Below the pieces are notes generated by a model that did not search any database, was not told the origin of the DNA, and worked only from the letters and a program-made list of their open reading frames with translations. From positions 62,001 through 126,000 of the forward strand of contig JBGAUE010000005.1 in NCBI GenBank assembly GCA_044228795.1: DNA of 64,000 nt, in the 5' to 3' direction. A program made the position numbers and the translations under genes. Of this stretch, positions 1-9,800 are shown one piece after another. Source of the DNA: M0108 sp044228795. GTDB taxonomy: Bacteria; Pseudomonadota; Gammaproteobacteria; Chromatiales; Chromatiaceae. How positions within the stretch are numbered: the stretch's first letter is position 1; every line of letters starts with the position of its first letter.

Positions 1-499
1 GCTCCTGACCCCAGAGGCCGTTCACAGCCAGACCATCGGACCTGACCATGGTGGGTGGGGCCTCGGCTTCCGGGTAAGCCCGGTTGGCCTGGGCAGGGGA
101 ATCGGCGAGCTGGAACCAGATATCCAGATCCAAGCCATTCTGATGGCTGCGGTGGGCGGAGGACATGAGGCCGCCGCGCGGTTGGGAGAGATCACCGATC
201 ATGACAAAGCGACCGGTGCGCTGGGCCTGGTCGGCCCCAAGATCCCTAACGAAGGCCAGCGTGAGGGGATGGCCGTAATGACGCAGGCGCTCGCGGCGAA
301 TCTGGACAAAACCCTCGCCCTGGGCCGGCAAGGAAGCCGCCCCAGCGAGGCAGCCATTGGCGGCCTCGCCGATGGCCTCGGGCGGGCCCGGAGAGACGGA
401 GCGGACCTCTGTCCAGGAACTAGCTAGGGCGATGGGGCTCAAGACCAGAAGTAACATGAGGCCCGCACCAGCATGTATAACAATGGGTAATCCCTTCAT
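1..499 (-). CDS. mepA: Penicillin-insensitive murein endopeptidase MepA (partial, 3' end outside window)
   Basis: The reverse strand is open from an ATG at 499 to the window edge, giving 166 residues. It starts with a hydrophobic signal-like segment (about residues 8-27). Next come NGCLAGAASLP and a stretch with GDLSQPRGG and SSAHRSHQNGLDLDIWF. These match the MepA family, in which the His and Asp of the HxSHQxGLDxD motif bind zinc and cleave D-Ala-meso-DAP cross-links in periplasmic peptidoglycan. Known precursors are about 270 residues, so roughly the last third is missing. It lies 34 nt downstream of the deacetylase gene on the same strand and may be co-transcribed with it. Confidence 0.88.
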   Translation of the reverse strand, partial: MKGLPIVIHAGAGLMLLLVLSPIALASSWTEVRSVSPGPPEAIGEAANGCLAGAASLPAQGEGFVQIRRERLRHYGHPLTLAFVRDLGADQAQRTGRFVMIGDLSQPRGGLMSSAHRSHQNGLDLDIWFQLADSPAQANRAYPEAEAPPTMVRSDGLAVNGLWGQE

Positions 500-533
500 T
501 CCCGCTTCACTCCGGCCTTTGCAAAATATCCGC

Positions 534-1466
534 CTAGGCATGACCGATCAGTTCATCGACATGGGTGCTGACACAGCGGCCCAGGGCATTCAACTCGTAG
601 CCACCCTCCAGGCAGGAGACGATGCGCTCCTGGGCATGCTTGACCGCCAGGTCATGAAGTTGACGGGTGATCCAGCCGAAATCGGAGGTGTGCAGGTTGA
701 AGTGGGCCATGTCATCCTCGGCATGGCCATCGAAACCGGCGGAGATCATGATCAACTCGGGTGCGAAGGCGTCGAGACGCGGCAGCCAATGCTGTGCCAC
801 CGCCGCCCGGTAGGTCGGTCCGTCGGTCAGCTTGGGCAAAGGCAGGTTGGCAATGTTGGGGGCGTCGGTCTCCCAGCCGGTGCCGGGATAAAAGGGGTGC
901 TGAAAGCTGGAGCAAAACAAGACCCGCTCGTCGCCCTCGAAGATATCCTGGGTACCATTGCCGTGGTGAACATCGAAGTCGATGATGGCGATGCGCTTGA
1001 GGCCATACTCCGCCAGGGCGTGGGCGGCACCGACGGCGACATTATTGAAGAAACAAAAGCCCATCGAGCGCCTGCGTTCGGCGTGATGACCCGGCGGGCG
1101 GACACAGCAGAAGGCGGCATGGTGCTTGTCGCTCATCACCAAATCAACCGCCATGATGGACGCGCCGGCGGCGCGCAGGGCGGCGGGGAGGGTGCCTATG
1201 CTCATGGCGGTATCGCCATCGATCCAGGCCAGCTGGCCATCGACCTGGGGGGCTGAGTTAAAGATGAGATCGACGTAATCCGGATCGTGAACCCGCAGCA
1301 ACTGCTCCCGGGTGACCTCGGGGGCATCGTAGTGAGTAACCAGCATTTCCATGCCGGAGGCAATCATACGATCCGCGATGGCATAGAGCCGCTCCGGGCA
1401 CTCCGGATGATGAGCGCCTGGCTTGTGCTCCTGACAGAGATGGTGACCGATAAAGGCGAGGTTCAT
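534..1466 (-). CDS. Histone deacetylase family protein (zinc-dependent deacetylase/amidohydrolase)
   Basis: This 310-residue protein has the full arginase/HDAC-fold signature. It shows the paired active-site histidines in RPPGHHAE (127-128), the metal ligands in DFDVHHGNGTQDIF (Asp165, His167), a third ligand in SAGFDGH (Asp246) and the transition-state Tyr in EGGYEL (Tyr290). Bacterial members remove acetyl groups from lysines or polyamines in the cytoplasm. It has no signal peptide. A GGAG-type ribosome site precedes the ATG. It is transcribed divergently from a PatZ-like lysine acetyltransferase across 264 nt, which suggests (inference) that the two act on the same acetylated proteins. Acetylpolyamine amidohydrolase activity cannot be excluded. 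Confidence 0.9.
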   Translation of the reverse strand: MNLAFIGHHLCQEHKPGAHHPECPERLYAIADRMIASGMEMLVTHYDAPEVTREQLLRVHDPDYVDLIFNSAPQVDGQLAWIDGDTAMSIGTLPAALRAAGASIMAVDLVMSDKHHAAFCCVRPPGHHAERRRSMGFCFFNNVAVGAAHALAEYGLKRIAIIDFDVHHGNGTQDIFEGDERVLFCSSFQHPFYPGTGWETDAPNIANLPLPKLTDGPTYRAAVAQHWLPRLDAFAPELIMISAGFDGHAEDDMAHFNLHTSDFGWITRQLHDLAVKHAQERIVSCLEGGYELNALGRCVSTHVDELIGHA

Positions 1467-1730
1467 GCTAGTTAGTCTCTCCCCGTTTGCGCTTGTCCCA
1501 ACCTGGGGGCCTGGTCCCGTCGAGAAAAGCCTTAATAATAGTGTTAATAGTGCCCCTGTCCTAACGGGCAGGTCACATTATCAGGTATATTGATGATTCT
1601 TGGGATGCGGATTCCGTGAAGTCAGGCTCCCAGCCGCCGCCCTTAAGCTTAACCCGATCGCGCCGCGCGATTCGACATCTATCCATTAATTTCCAACAAA
1701 ATTCGCCAACCCCATAAAGGGAATCCAATC
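1467..1730. promoter_or_regulatory. Divergent intergenic region between the deacetylase and PatZ-like genes
   Basis: A 264-nt gap must carry the promoters of both divergent genes. It is A+T-richer than its flanks around 1525-1600. A small GC palindrome (TCGCG-CCG-CGCGA) lies near 1660-1672. I could not assign clear -35/-10 pairs. The PatZ-like gene starts at a GTG preceded by AAGGGA. Confidence 0.4.
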
Positions 1731-4412
1731 GTGAAGCTTTCAGACGTGGATCCGCTGTTCGTTCCCACCGGAGTTGCCGTATTCGGCGCCAGCGACAATC
1801 CGGAATCCATGGGAGGCTTGGTCTTCCGCAACGTGGTCGAGGGCGGATTCAAGGGACCCTGCTTTGCCATTAACCCCAAATACGAAGAGGTCGCCGGTAA
1901 GCGCAGCCATGCCAGCCTGGAAGAGGTCGACAAACCTCTCGATCTGGCGCTGATCGCCACGCCCGCGGAGGCCATACCCGCCATCCTGGACCAATGCGGC
2001 GCCAAGGGGGTGCGCATGGCCGTCATCTATTCTGCAGGCTTCGCCGAGGCCGACGAGGCCGGCGCCCACCTGCAGGACAAGATCGTGGAGACGGCACGCC
2101 GCCATCACATCCGTGTTCTCGGTCCCAACACCATGGGCATGCTCAGACCCCAGAACCGCCTCAACGCCACCTCCGGCGTCTCCACCAAGGCGGTCAGCGG
2201 TAACGTTGCCCTTGTGTCTCAGTCCGGTGCCGTTTGCAGCGCTATGTTGGATTGGTCGGTGCCGCGCCACATCGGCTTTTCCTCCATGATCTCCCTGGGC
2301 GCAGCGGCGGATGTGGACTTCGGTGATGTGCTTGACTTCCTGGCCCTGGACGCCCACACCCAGTGCATCCTCCTCTATGTTGAGGGCATCCGCAATGCCC
2401 GCCGCTTCATGAGCGGCTTACGCGCCGCCGCCCGAATCAAGCCCGTGATCGTGGTCAAGGTTGGCCGCATGGCGGCAGGCTCCCGCGCCGCCAAGTCCCA
2501 TACCGGGGCCTGGGTTGGGTCCGCCGAGGTCTTTCGCGCCGTCATGGAACGAGCCGGAGCGGTCCAGGTGGATGCCCTGCACCAACTCTTCGCCGCCGCC
2601 CACGTCTTTGGCTCCAACAAACGCCTGGGCGGTGACCGCATCGCCATCGTCACCAATGGGGGTGGTCCTGGCGTACTCGCCGCCGACCGGGCCGCGGAAC
2701 TGGGCCTGACCCTGGCCACGCTCTCGGAACAGACCAACGTCAAATTGGGCGAGGTCCTGCCGACCTGCTGGTCCCATGGCAACCCGGTGGACGTCCTGGG
2801 CGAGACCACGGTGGACCGCTACGGCAAGGCGGTGGAACTCTGTCTGGCCGACAGCAATGTGGATGGGGTAGTGGCCATCCTGGCCCCCCTGTCCATGACC
2901 GACACCACGGGGGTGGCCCAGCGCCTGGTCGAAATCGCGAAAATGAGCCGTAAACCGGTGCTGGCCTGCTGGATGGGCGCGGGCCTGGTCGCTGAGGCCG
3001 TAGCCCTCTTCGCCCAGAACCGTGTGCCTCATTTCGAGAGCCCGGAACAGGCGGCGGAGGCCATGTCCTATCTGGCCAACTACCACCGCAACCAGAAGCT
3101 TTCCATGCAGTACCCCGGCCCCCTGTCCGAGCGCCGTAACCCGGATGTGGAGGGGGCACGCCTCATTATCGAGGGCGTCATGGCTGAGGGCCGCAAGACC
3201 CTGGGCATCGTCGAGGCCAAGGCCATTCTCTCCGCCTTCCGCATCCCCACCATGCAGGCGGTGGCGGCTCGCTCCGCCAACGAGGCCCTGATGGCGGCCC
3301 AGGCCCTGGGCTTTCCGGTGGTGATGAAAATCAGCTCGCCGGATCTCACCTATAAATCTGACGTGGACGGGGTCAGGCTCAATATCCGCGATTCCCAGAC
3401 GGTGCGCCGCATTTTCACCGAGTTGGTGGAACGAGCCAAGGCCATGCGACCCGAGGCACGCATCGAGGGCGTCACCGTGGAGCACATGGTCTCGACCCGT
3501 GCGGCCCGAGAGCTCATGATCGGGGTCATGCGCGACCCTATTTTCGGCCCCATCATCAGCTTCGGCGCCGGAGGCATCGAGGTGGAGGTGCTGGAGGATC
3601 ACGCCGTGGGCCTGCCGCCGCTCAATGACTTTATCATCGAGACCATGATTAACCATACCCGGGTCGCCCGGCTCATGGGGGCCTTCCGCCACATGCCGCC
3701 CATGAACCGCAAGGCCCTGGCGAAAATTTTGCAACGCGTCTCCGAGATGGTCTGCGAACTGCCGGAAATCATCTCCATGGAGATCAACCCTCTGATTGGC
3801 AATGACAAGGATGTCATTGCGGTGGATGCCCGAATCCAGGTTCAGTATCGGCCACCCCAATTGCCGCCCTATGGTCACATGGCCATCCACCCCTATCCCG
3901 TCCATCTCATCGAGCGGGTGCAGATGCCTGACGGCACCGACCTGGTGATTCGACCCATCCAGCCCGAGGATGCCCAAATGGTGCAAACCTTCGTGCGCGG
4001 CCTGTCGGAGCAAACCAAGTATTATCGCTATATGCAGGCCATCAAGGAGTTGACACCGGAAATGCTGGTGCGCTTCACCCAGATCGACTACGACCGCGAG
4101 ATGGCGCTGATTGGGGTGAAGGAGGGGGGTGATGGCGACGAAATGGCCGGCGTCGCGCGTTATTCCTCTCATCCGGGAGGCGAGACCTGCGAGTTCGCCA
4201 TCGTCGTCTCCGACAACTGGCGGGACCGGGGTATCGGCGCCCGTCTCATGCGCTCCCTGATGCAGAATGCCCGTGACCGCGGTTTCCGCCACATGGATGG
4301 CGAGGTGCTCACCGCCAACAGCCGCATGTTGGCCCTGATGCGCTCCCTCGGTTTCCGTATTGAACGCGATCGTCAGGATCCGGGGGTGCAATTGGTCGAA
4401 AAGGTTCTCTGA
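1731..4412 (+). CDS. PatZ-like protein: ADP-forming acyl-CoA ligase domains fused to a GNAT acetyltransferase
   Basis: The product has 893 residues in the order CoA-binding domain (about 10-140), succinyl-CoA-ligase-like domain (about 150-300), ligase/ATP-grasp domain (about 480-710) and a C-terminal GNAT domain (about 725-890) whose RDRGIGARL loop is the acetyl-CoA binding site. This is the architecture of Pat/PatZ enzymes, which acetylate lysines on acyl-CoA synthetases and other proteins. His257 in SHTGAW aligns with the histidine phosphorylated in active ADP-forming acyl-CoA synthetases, so the ligase half may not be dead (inference). It starts at GTG after AAGGGA. An HDAC-family gene is divergent upstream and a thiolase gene follows 121 nt downstream. 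Confidence 0.9.
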   Translation: MKLSDVDPLFVPTGVAVFGASDNPESMGGLVFRNVVEGGFKGPCFAINPKYEEVAGKRSHASLEEVDKPLDLALIATPAEAIPAILDQCGAKGVRMAVIYSAGFAEADEAGAHLQDKIVETARRHHIRVLGPNTMGMLRPQNRLNATSGVSTKAVSGNVALVSQSGAVCSAMLDWSVPRHIGFSSMISLGAAADVDFGDVLDFLALDAHTQCILLYVEGIRNARRFMSGLRAAARIKPVIVVKVGRMAAGSRAAKSHTGAWVGSAEVFRAVMERAGAVQVDALHQLFAAAHVFGSNKRLGGDRIAIVTNGGGPGVLAADRAAELGLTLATLSEQTNVKLGEVLPTCWSHGNPVDVLGETTVDRYGKAVELCLADSNVDGVVAILAPLSMTDTTGVAQRLVEIAKMSRKPVLACWMGAGLVAEAVALFAQNRVPHFESPEQAAEAMSYLANYHRNQKLSMQYPGPLSERRNPDVEGARLIIEGVMAEGRKTLGIVEAKAILSAFRIPTMQAVAARSANEALMAAQALGFPVVMKISSPDLTYKSDVDGVRLNIRDSQTVRRIFTELVERAKAMRPEARIEGVTVEHMVSTRAARELMIGVMRDPIFGPIISFGAGGIEVEVLEDHAVGLPPLNDFIIETMINHTRVARLMGAFRHMPPMNRKALAKILQRVSEMVCELPEIISMEINPLIGNDKDVIAVDARIQVQYRPPQLPPYGHMAIHPYPVHLIERVQMPDGTDLVIRPIQPEDAQMVQTFVRGLSEQTKYYRYMQAIKELTPEMLVRFTQIDYDREMALIGVKEGGDGDEMAGVARYSSHPGGETCEFAIVVSDNWRDRGIGARLMRSLMQNARDRGFRHMDGEVLTANSRMLALMRSLGFRIERDRQDPGVQLVEKVL

Positions 4413-4533
4413 TTTTGTCCCCCGGTTGGGAGGAAACGTTTAGAATCCCCTGCCCTGGCCGCAAATGCCACGCTGTCATAGACCCACGCCAGTCTTACAG
4501 GCTAAAACATAATTAATCCAAGGAGATACCCAG

Positions 4534-5715
4534 ATGAGTCGAGACGTCGTTGTTTTGAGCGCGGTGCGCTCCCCCATTGGCACCTTTGGTGGTGCCCTGG
4601 CCGAGTTTGATGCCAGCGAGCTGGCCGGCATTGTGATGAAGGAAGCGGTCGCCCGCTCCGGAGTCGATCCCCACCTGATCAACTATGTGACCGTTGGCAA
4701 CACCATGCCGACCGATTCCCGCTATGCCTACGTCGCCCGCGTGGCCTCAATCCAGGCCGGCCTCTCGATGGAATCCGTCGCCATGCAGGTGTCGCGCCTG
4801 TGCGCCTCGGGCCTGCAGGGCATCGTCACCACCGCTCAGAACATCATGCTCGGCGACGCCGACTATGGTATTGGCGGCGGCGTCGAGGTCATGTCCAAGG
4901 GCGCTTACCTGCTGCCGGCCCTGCGTAACGGCGCCCGCATGGGCGATACCACGGCGATTGATTCCATGGTCGCCGTGCTGACTGACCCCTTCGGCGTCGG
5001 CCACATGGGCATCACCGCCGAAAACCTGGCCGAGAAGCACGGCTTCTCGCGTGAGGAACAGGACGTCTTCGCCGTCGAATCCCAACGCCGCGCCGCGGCG
5101 GCCATCGCCGCCGGCCACTTCAAGTCCCAGATCCTGCCGATCGTCAAACAGACCCGCAAGGGCGAGGTGGTGTTCGATACCGACGAGCACCCGCGGCCCG
5201 GCACCACCCTGGAGGCCCTGGCCAAGATGAAGCCGGCCTTCAAGAAGGACGGCACCGTCACCGCTGGTAATGCCTCTGGTATCAATGACGGCGCCGCCTT
5301 CTTTGTGCTGGCCGCCGCCGATGTCGCCGCTCAGGCAGGCTTCAAGCCCATGGCCCGCCTCGTCTCCTACGCCGTGGCCGGCGTACCGAACGAGATCATG
5401 GGCGAGGGTCCGATCCCGGCAACGCGCCTGGCCCTCAAGAAGGCCGGCATGACCCTTAACCAAATGGATGTCATCGAATCCAACGAGGCCTTCGCTGCCC
5501 AGGCCCTCACCGTCGCCAAGGTCCTCGGCCTCGACCCCGCCAAGACCAATCCAAACGGCGGTGCCATCGCCCTCGGCCACCCTGTCGGCTGTTCCGGTGC
5601 CTTCATCGCCACCAAGGCCCTTTATGAGCTAGAGCGCATCGGCGGCCAGTACTGCCTGGTCACCATGTGTATCGGTGGCGGTCAGGGCATCGCGGCCATC
5701 TTCGAGCGGCTCTGA
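4534..5715 (+). CDS. Acetyl-CoA C-acetyltransferase / beta-ketothiolase (BktB-like)
   Basis: This 393-residue thiolase has all catalytic positions: nucleophilic Cys90 in SRLCASGLQG, NEAF, His349 in ALGHPVGCSG and Cys379 in CIGGGQG. It condenses or cleaves acetyl-CoA/3-ketoacyl-CoA, and members serve PHB synthesis or beta-oxidation. The sequence resembles BktB-type enzymes more than classical PhaA, but substrate range cannot be read from sequence. A strong AAGGAGA site lies 7 nt before the ATG. No phaB or phaC is adjacent. Its neighbours (PatZ-like ligase, deacetylase) suggest a link to acetyl-CoA control. Confidence 0.93.
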   Translation: MSRDVVVLSAVRSPIGTFGGALAEFDASELAGIVMKEAVARSGVDPHLINYVTVGNTMPTDSRYAYVARVASIQAGLSMESVAMQVSRLCASGLQGIVTTAQNIMLGDADYGIGGGVEVMSKGAYLLPALRNGARMGDTTAIDSMVAVLTDPFGVGHMGITAENLAEKHGFSREEQDVFAVESQRRAAAAIAAGHFKSQILPIVKQTRKGEVVFDTDEHPRPGTTLEALAKMKPAFKKDGTVTAGNASGINDGAAFFVLAAADVAAQAGFKPMARLVSYAVAGVPNEIMGEGPIPATRLALKKAGMTLNQMDVIESNEAFAAQALTVAKVLGLDPAKTNPNGGAIALGHPVGCSGAFIATKALYELERIGGQYCLVTMCIGGGQGIAAIFERL

Positions 5716-5964
5716 TTCGTCACTCCAGACGCCAAAGGAATCTAATTCGGCTGAATCAGGTCAGGGCGTCCAACCGCGCCTGAGTAACCCCGAGGTTTGA
5801 TGGGGCCCCCCGAACCGGCTTTATCCGGTCCGGTGAGCCCCATTTCTTTTGCGCAAGGGCATCCCGGCTTCCCCCTGGGATGTCGATCCCCTGGAACTAA
5901 ATCAGCACCAGCCGCACTAAGCAGAATCTTCACTTCATCACCTGGCCTAGCGAGGCTAATACCC

Positions 5965-6621
5965 ATGAACGAACAGGAAAAAGGCATGATCGAGGGGCTG
6001 TTCCAACGCCTCCAACAGGCGGAGTCCCAGCTAGGCAAGCGCGATGCCGAGGCCGAGGCCCTGATCAACAGCCTCATGACCCGCCAGCACGCCGCCCCCT
6101 ATCTATTATCCCAGGCGGTCCTGGTGCAAGAGCAGGGTCTGAAGAACCTCCAGGCCCAGGTTGAGGATCTGGAACGCCAACTGGCCGAGCGCCCCCAGGG
6201 CGGCGGTGGCTTCCTGGGCGGACTTTTCGGGGGTGGTAGCCAGCCTGCCGCCCCCACTCAACCACGCCAAGCCACAAGCGGCGGTTGGAGTAACAGCCCC
6301 GCCGGGGCTCAGGGCCTGACCCGGGGCGGGGTTACTCCCTTCCAACAACAGCCCGGCGCCCAAGGAGGCGGCTTCATGGCTGGTGCCCTGCAAACCGCCA
6401 TGGGCGTAGCCGGCGGCGTCCTTCTCGGCAATGCCATCGGCAGCCTCTTCTCCAGCCCGGCTGAGGCGGCCATTCCAGAGGTGGCTACCCATAAGGCGCC
6501 CCCGGCCCCTGAGGCGACCGACACTCCGGCCGACGAAGGGGGTGGTGGTTTCTTCGACAACTTCTTCAGTGGTGGCGACGAAGGAGGCGGCGACGACGAC
6601 GATAGCGGGTTTGATTGGTGA
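5965..6621 (+). CDS. DUF2076 family protein
   Basis: This 218-residue protein begins with a charged, coiled-coil-prone segment (MNEQEKGMIEGLF to about residue 75), typical of DUF2076. A Gly-rich hinge follows (GGGGFLGGLFGGGSQ), then a Gln/Pro/Gly linker, a small hydrophobic stretch (MGVAGGVLLGNAIGSLF) and a Gly- and Asp-rich tail. The function of DUF2076 is unknown. The hydrophobic Gly segment suggests membrane contact. I chose the ATG at 5965 because the family motif starts there and the 168 in-frame nucleotides upstream look non-coding. A rho-independent-type hairpin follows the stop. Confidence 0.78.
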   Translation: MNEQEKGMIEGLFQRLQQAESQLGKRDAEAEALINSLMTRQHAAPYLLSQAVLVQEQGLKNLQAQVEDLERQLAERPQGGGGFLGGLFGGGSQPAAPTQPRQATSGGWSNSPAGAQGLTRGGVTPFQQQPGAQGGGFMAGALQTAMGVAGGVLLGNAIGSLFSSPAEAAIPEVATHKAPPAPEATDTPADEGGGGFFDNFFSGGDEGGGDDDDSGFDW

Positions 6622-6659
6622 GCGCCTTCAGGACTGATCCGCGCTTAGCCCAGCCATAA

Positions 6660-6693
6660 CAGAACACCCCCGCTCCACCGGGGTGTTCTGTTT
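6660..6693 (+). terminator. Rho-independent terminator after the DUF2076 gene
   Basis: An 11-bp perfect stem (CAGAACACCCC, 6660-6670, with GGGGTGTTCTG, 6680-6690) and a 9-nt loop are followed by a short TTT. It lies 39 nt after the stop and lies between convergent genes. Confidence 0.75.
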
Positions 6694-6808
6694 GGACCTA
6701 GACAACTCCTCACAAGCCCCAGTCAGCGGTCAGGGATGAAGAGATGCGGGGTAGATACCCGCTTGGCAATACCGGGAACTCATCCCCGGCCCTCCCCCCG
6801 CCGGCGCC

Positions 6809-9800
6809 CTAGGGGTTCTGCCCGATCTCCACCTGGCCCTGCCCGGTCCAACCGTATTGCCGGGGCCGATACATGTCCTCCACGGTCGCAGCAGGGTGCA
6901 GGAAGCGGCCCGGGGTGACGGCGCGGACCCGGTAGGCGAGCTGGAAGCGCTCCGGCTCACTGGCCTGGCGATCCACGGCGGCCACGAAGCGGTCAGCGCG
7001 GAATTCCTGGTGGGCGCTGGTCTCCAGCAGCCCCAGCCAGGGGATGCCCTGCAGATCACCGGCCCGCAGCAGGCTGGGATTTTCGATCTCAAAACCTGCC
7101 GGCAGGGGGTCATTGACCAGCAGGCGCGCCGCACCGGCCTGGTCAGCGGTCACCGTGAGGAGGACCACCAGGCGCTGGCCCTGGCTCAGCCTATCGGTTT
7201 GGACACGCCGGCCCTCCGGGTCATAGTAGGCGCGCTCGATGCTATAACCATGACCCCCGGCGGGCGGGGCCTTTTTGGGGATACCCGACAGGCTAACCAG
7301 AACCTCGACGGCTTGCTTGCCGCGATTGAGAAGGGTCGCGGGGCCGGCAGCCAAGGCACTAGGATCGAAACGCCTGAACAGAGGACCCTCCGTGAGCTTG
7401 CCCTCCAGTTCCAGTTTTGGCTTGGCGGCGCCCTCCATCAAGGCGTGAGCCGCGAGCAACAACCAGGCCTGCTCCTGGGTGCTGAGGCGCGCGTCCAGTG
7501 CCCCCAGCTGATCGATCCGTGCGGCCAGGGCCGTCAAATTGATAGCCCCGGTACCGCTCTCGGCAGCCAGGGCCAGGAGGGCGGCGGCATCCCGCAGACC
7601 CGAGCCGAAATCAGGACGCCAGCCCTCTCCCGCCTCGCCCTCTTCCAGCAAGGCCAGGGCCGAGGCAAAGGCACGGTCGGCGCGGGACTTGTCGCCATAA
7701 AGCGCCAGGGCGGCGCCAAGCTGGGCCCGCGCCATCGGAGTCGCGAAGGCATCGAGCTTCGCCTCGGCGTAATAGCGCAGGTCACCGATGACGGCGCGGG
7801 CATTGCGTGCCAGCACATAGAGGGCATAGGCCACATCCTCGCCTCCGCTCTCGCCGCCATCTCCAAGATCCCCGGCATAGGCCAGGCGGTTGCGCAGATT
7901 ATCCAGGGCCAACTGGAAGGCGACATCCGGTACGGCGTGACCGGTCTCCCGGGCCCGGGTGAGGAAGTCGGTGACATAGGCGTCCAACCAAAGATCATCG
8001 CCCCCGGGGCCCCAGAGCCCAAAACCCCCATCCGATCCCTGTTTGCCAATGAGGTCGGCGATGGCGGCCTGGATGCGCGGCCCCGCCTCCCGCTCGCCAC
8101 TCAGGCCGGCGGCCAGGGCGATCTGGTTCAAATAGAGCAGGGGCAGGGCGCGACTGGCGATCTGCTCGGCACAGCCGAAGGGATAAAGATCCAGGGACTG
8201 AAGCAGGCCCGGCAGATCCAGGCGGCCAGCGCCACTGGCGGATATCAGCAGGGAGCCGTTCCCCGGTTGCAGGTCCTTGAAGAGATCCTGGGAGAGCACC
8301 AGACCCCGGCCACCGGGCTTGAGGGTCTCAACCCAGGTCTGACGCAGGGGCGGACGGTTGTCACGTACCGGCAGCCGTAGCTGTTTGACGATCTCCTGGC
8401 CATCCGGGGTCTTGAGCCGGACCCGCAGGCCGGCATCGCCCAAGCCTAAGGCCCGCAGGGGTACTTCCAAGCGAGCGCGGCCACCCGCCACCAGGTCCAA
8501 TGTGCGCCGGGCGGACTGGGCATCCAGTTCGATAAGCCCCCCCTCAGTCTCCAGAGCCAATTCAACCCGACCCGCCGGTCCGGTGACATGAGTCAACTCG
8601 ATGAGAGCCCGGGAGCTGTCGCCCGGGGCGAGAAAACGCGGCAGGCTAGCCTGGATGACAATGGGGTCGCGCATCATCAGATCCTGGTCCCCATGTCCGA
8701 CACCGGCGGCCGTCCAGGCCATGGCCATGAGCTTGAGGGTGCCATTGAAGTCGGAGGGCGCGAAGCTGACTCGGGCCTTACCCTGGGCGTCGAGACGCAG
8801 AATGCCGGAGTGAAAGGCTACCAGGTCCTCGGTCGGTGGTGGGCCTTGCAAGCGCACCATACCCCCGTCACCGCCGGTACGCACCACGCCGGGAGCCCCC
8901 TGCATCCGGTCGATGAGCTGACCATAGAGGTCACGAATCTCCATCCCCAGCCGGCGCTGGCCAAAGTACCAGGCATCCGGGTCCGGCGCGGTGAAGCGCG
9001 TCAGGTTCAGAATGCCGATGTCCACCGCCGCCAGAGTCACATAGGCCTCCTCGCCGGCTTTTAGGTTGGGAACCGAAACCTCCAGATTCAGGGGCTGGCG
9101 CGGCGCCACCGGGCCCAGGGGCGCCAGGTCCACACTCAGCTTGCGATCACCCGGGGCTACCCCGGCCCAGGCCAGGCCGATGGCCCGCCCCGGCATCCGC
9201 TTGGCAGCCAGGTCCATGGGCCGATAGAGGAGGGCCGTGACATAGGCACCCGCGCCCCAGTCGGCGGTCACAGGGAGCTCGACGGTCAGGCCCTCGGCCG
9301 GGACCTGGACCTCTTGCATCGTCAGCAGCCGATCGCCTAGGGCCAGGACCAGGGCGGTGCCGGGGAAGCGGGCCTCGATGCGCACCCGCGCCATCTCCCC
9401 CACCTGGTAGCCCGGCTTATCGAGGGAGACCTTGAGGAGGTCGGGGGTGTCGATGGCCTTGGGCGCCTGATACCAACCCGCCTCGAAGGCCAGACTGACG
9501 GGGATGGGTCCGGTCTCGGGACCGGTCACCGCCAGCTCATAGCCACCCCAGGCCACCGGGGCCTCGAGGCGGGCCGGGGCCTCCGTTCCCAGATTCAGGT
9601 CGCCGCTGGCCACGCGCTCGCGACGGCTCACCGGCTCATAATCCCAGCGCCCGTCAGACTGAAACCACTGGAAGCTGGTCGTCACCCGCGACAGGGTCCA
9701 GCGCAGACCCCGTTGGGCCAGGCGCTGGCCATTAGGGGCAAGGGCGATGACCTCGAAGGCCGCCTTGCCGCCCTCGTCCACCGTGCCCTCAAAGAGGGGC

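Noticed and set aside
357..1256. A 299-codon plus-strand frame over mepA and the deacetylase gene
   Set aside because: It spans two genes whose catalytic motifs are on the minus strand.
2418..4391. A 657-codon minus-strand frame opposite the PatZ-like gene
   Set aside because: Antisense shadow with no recognisable domain; the plus strand is clearly coding.
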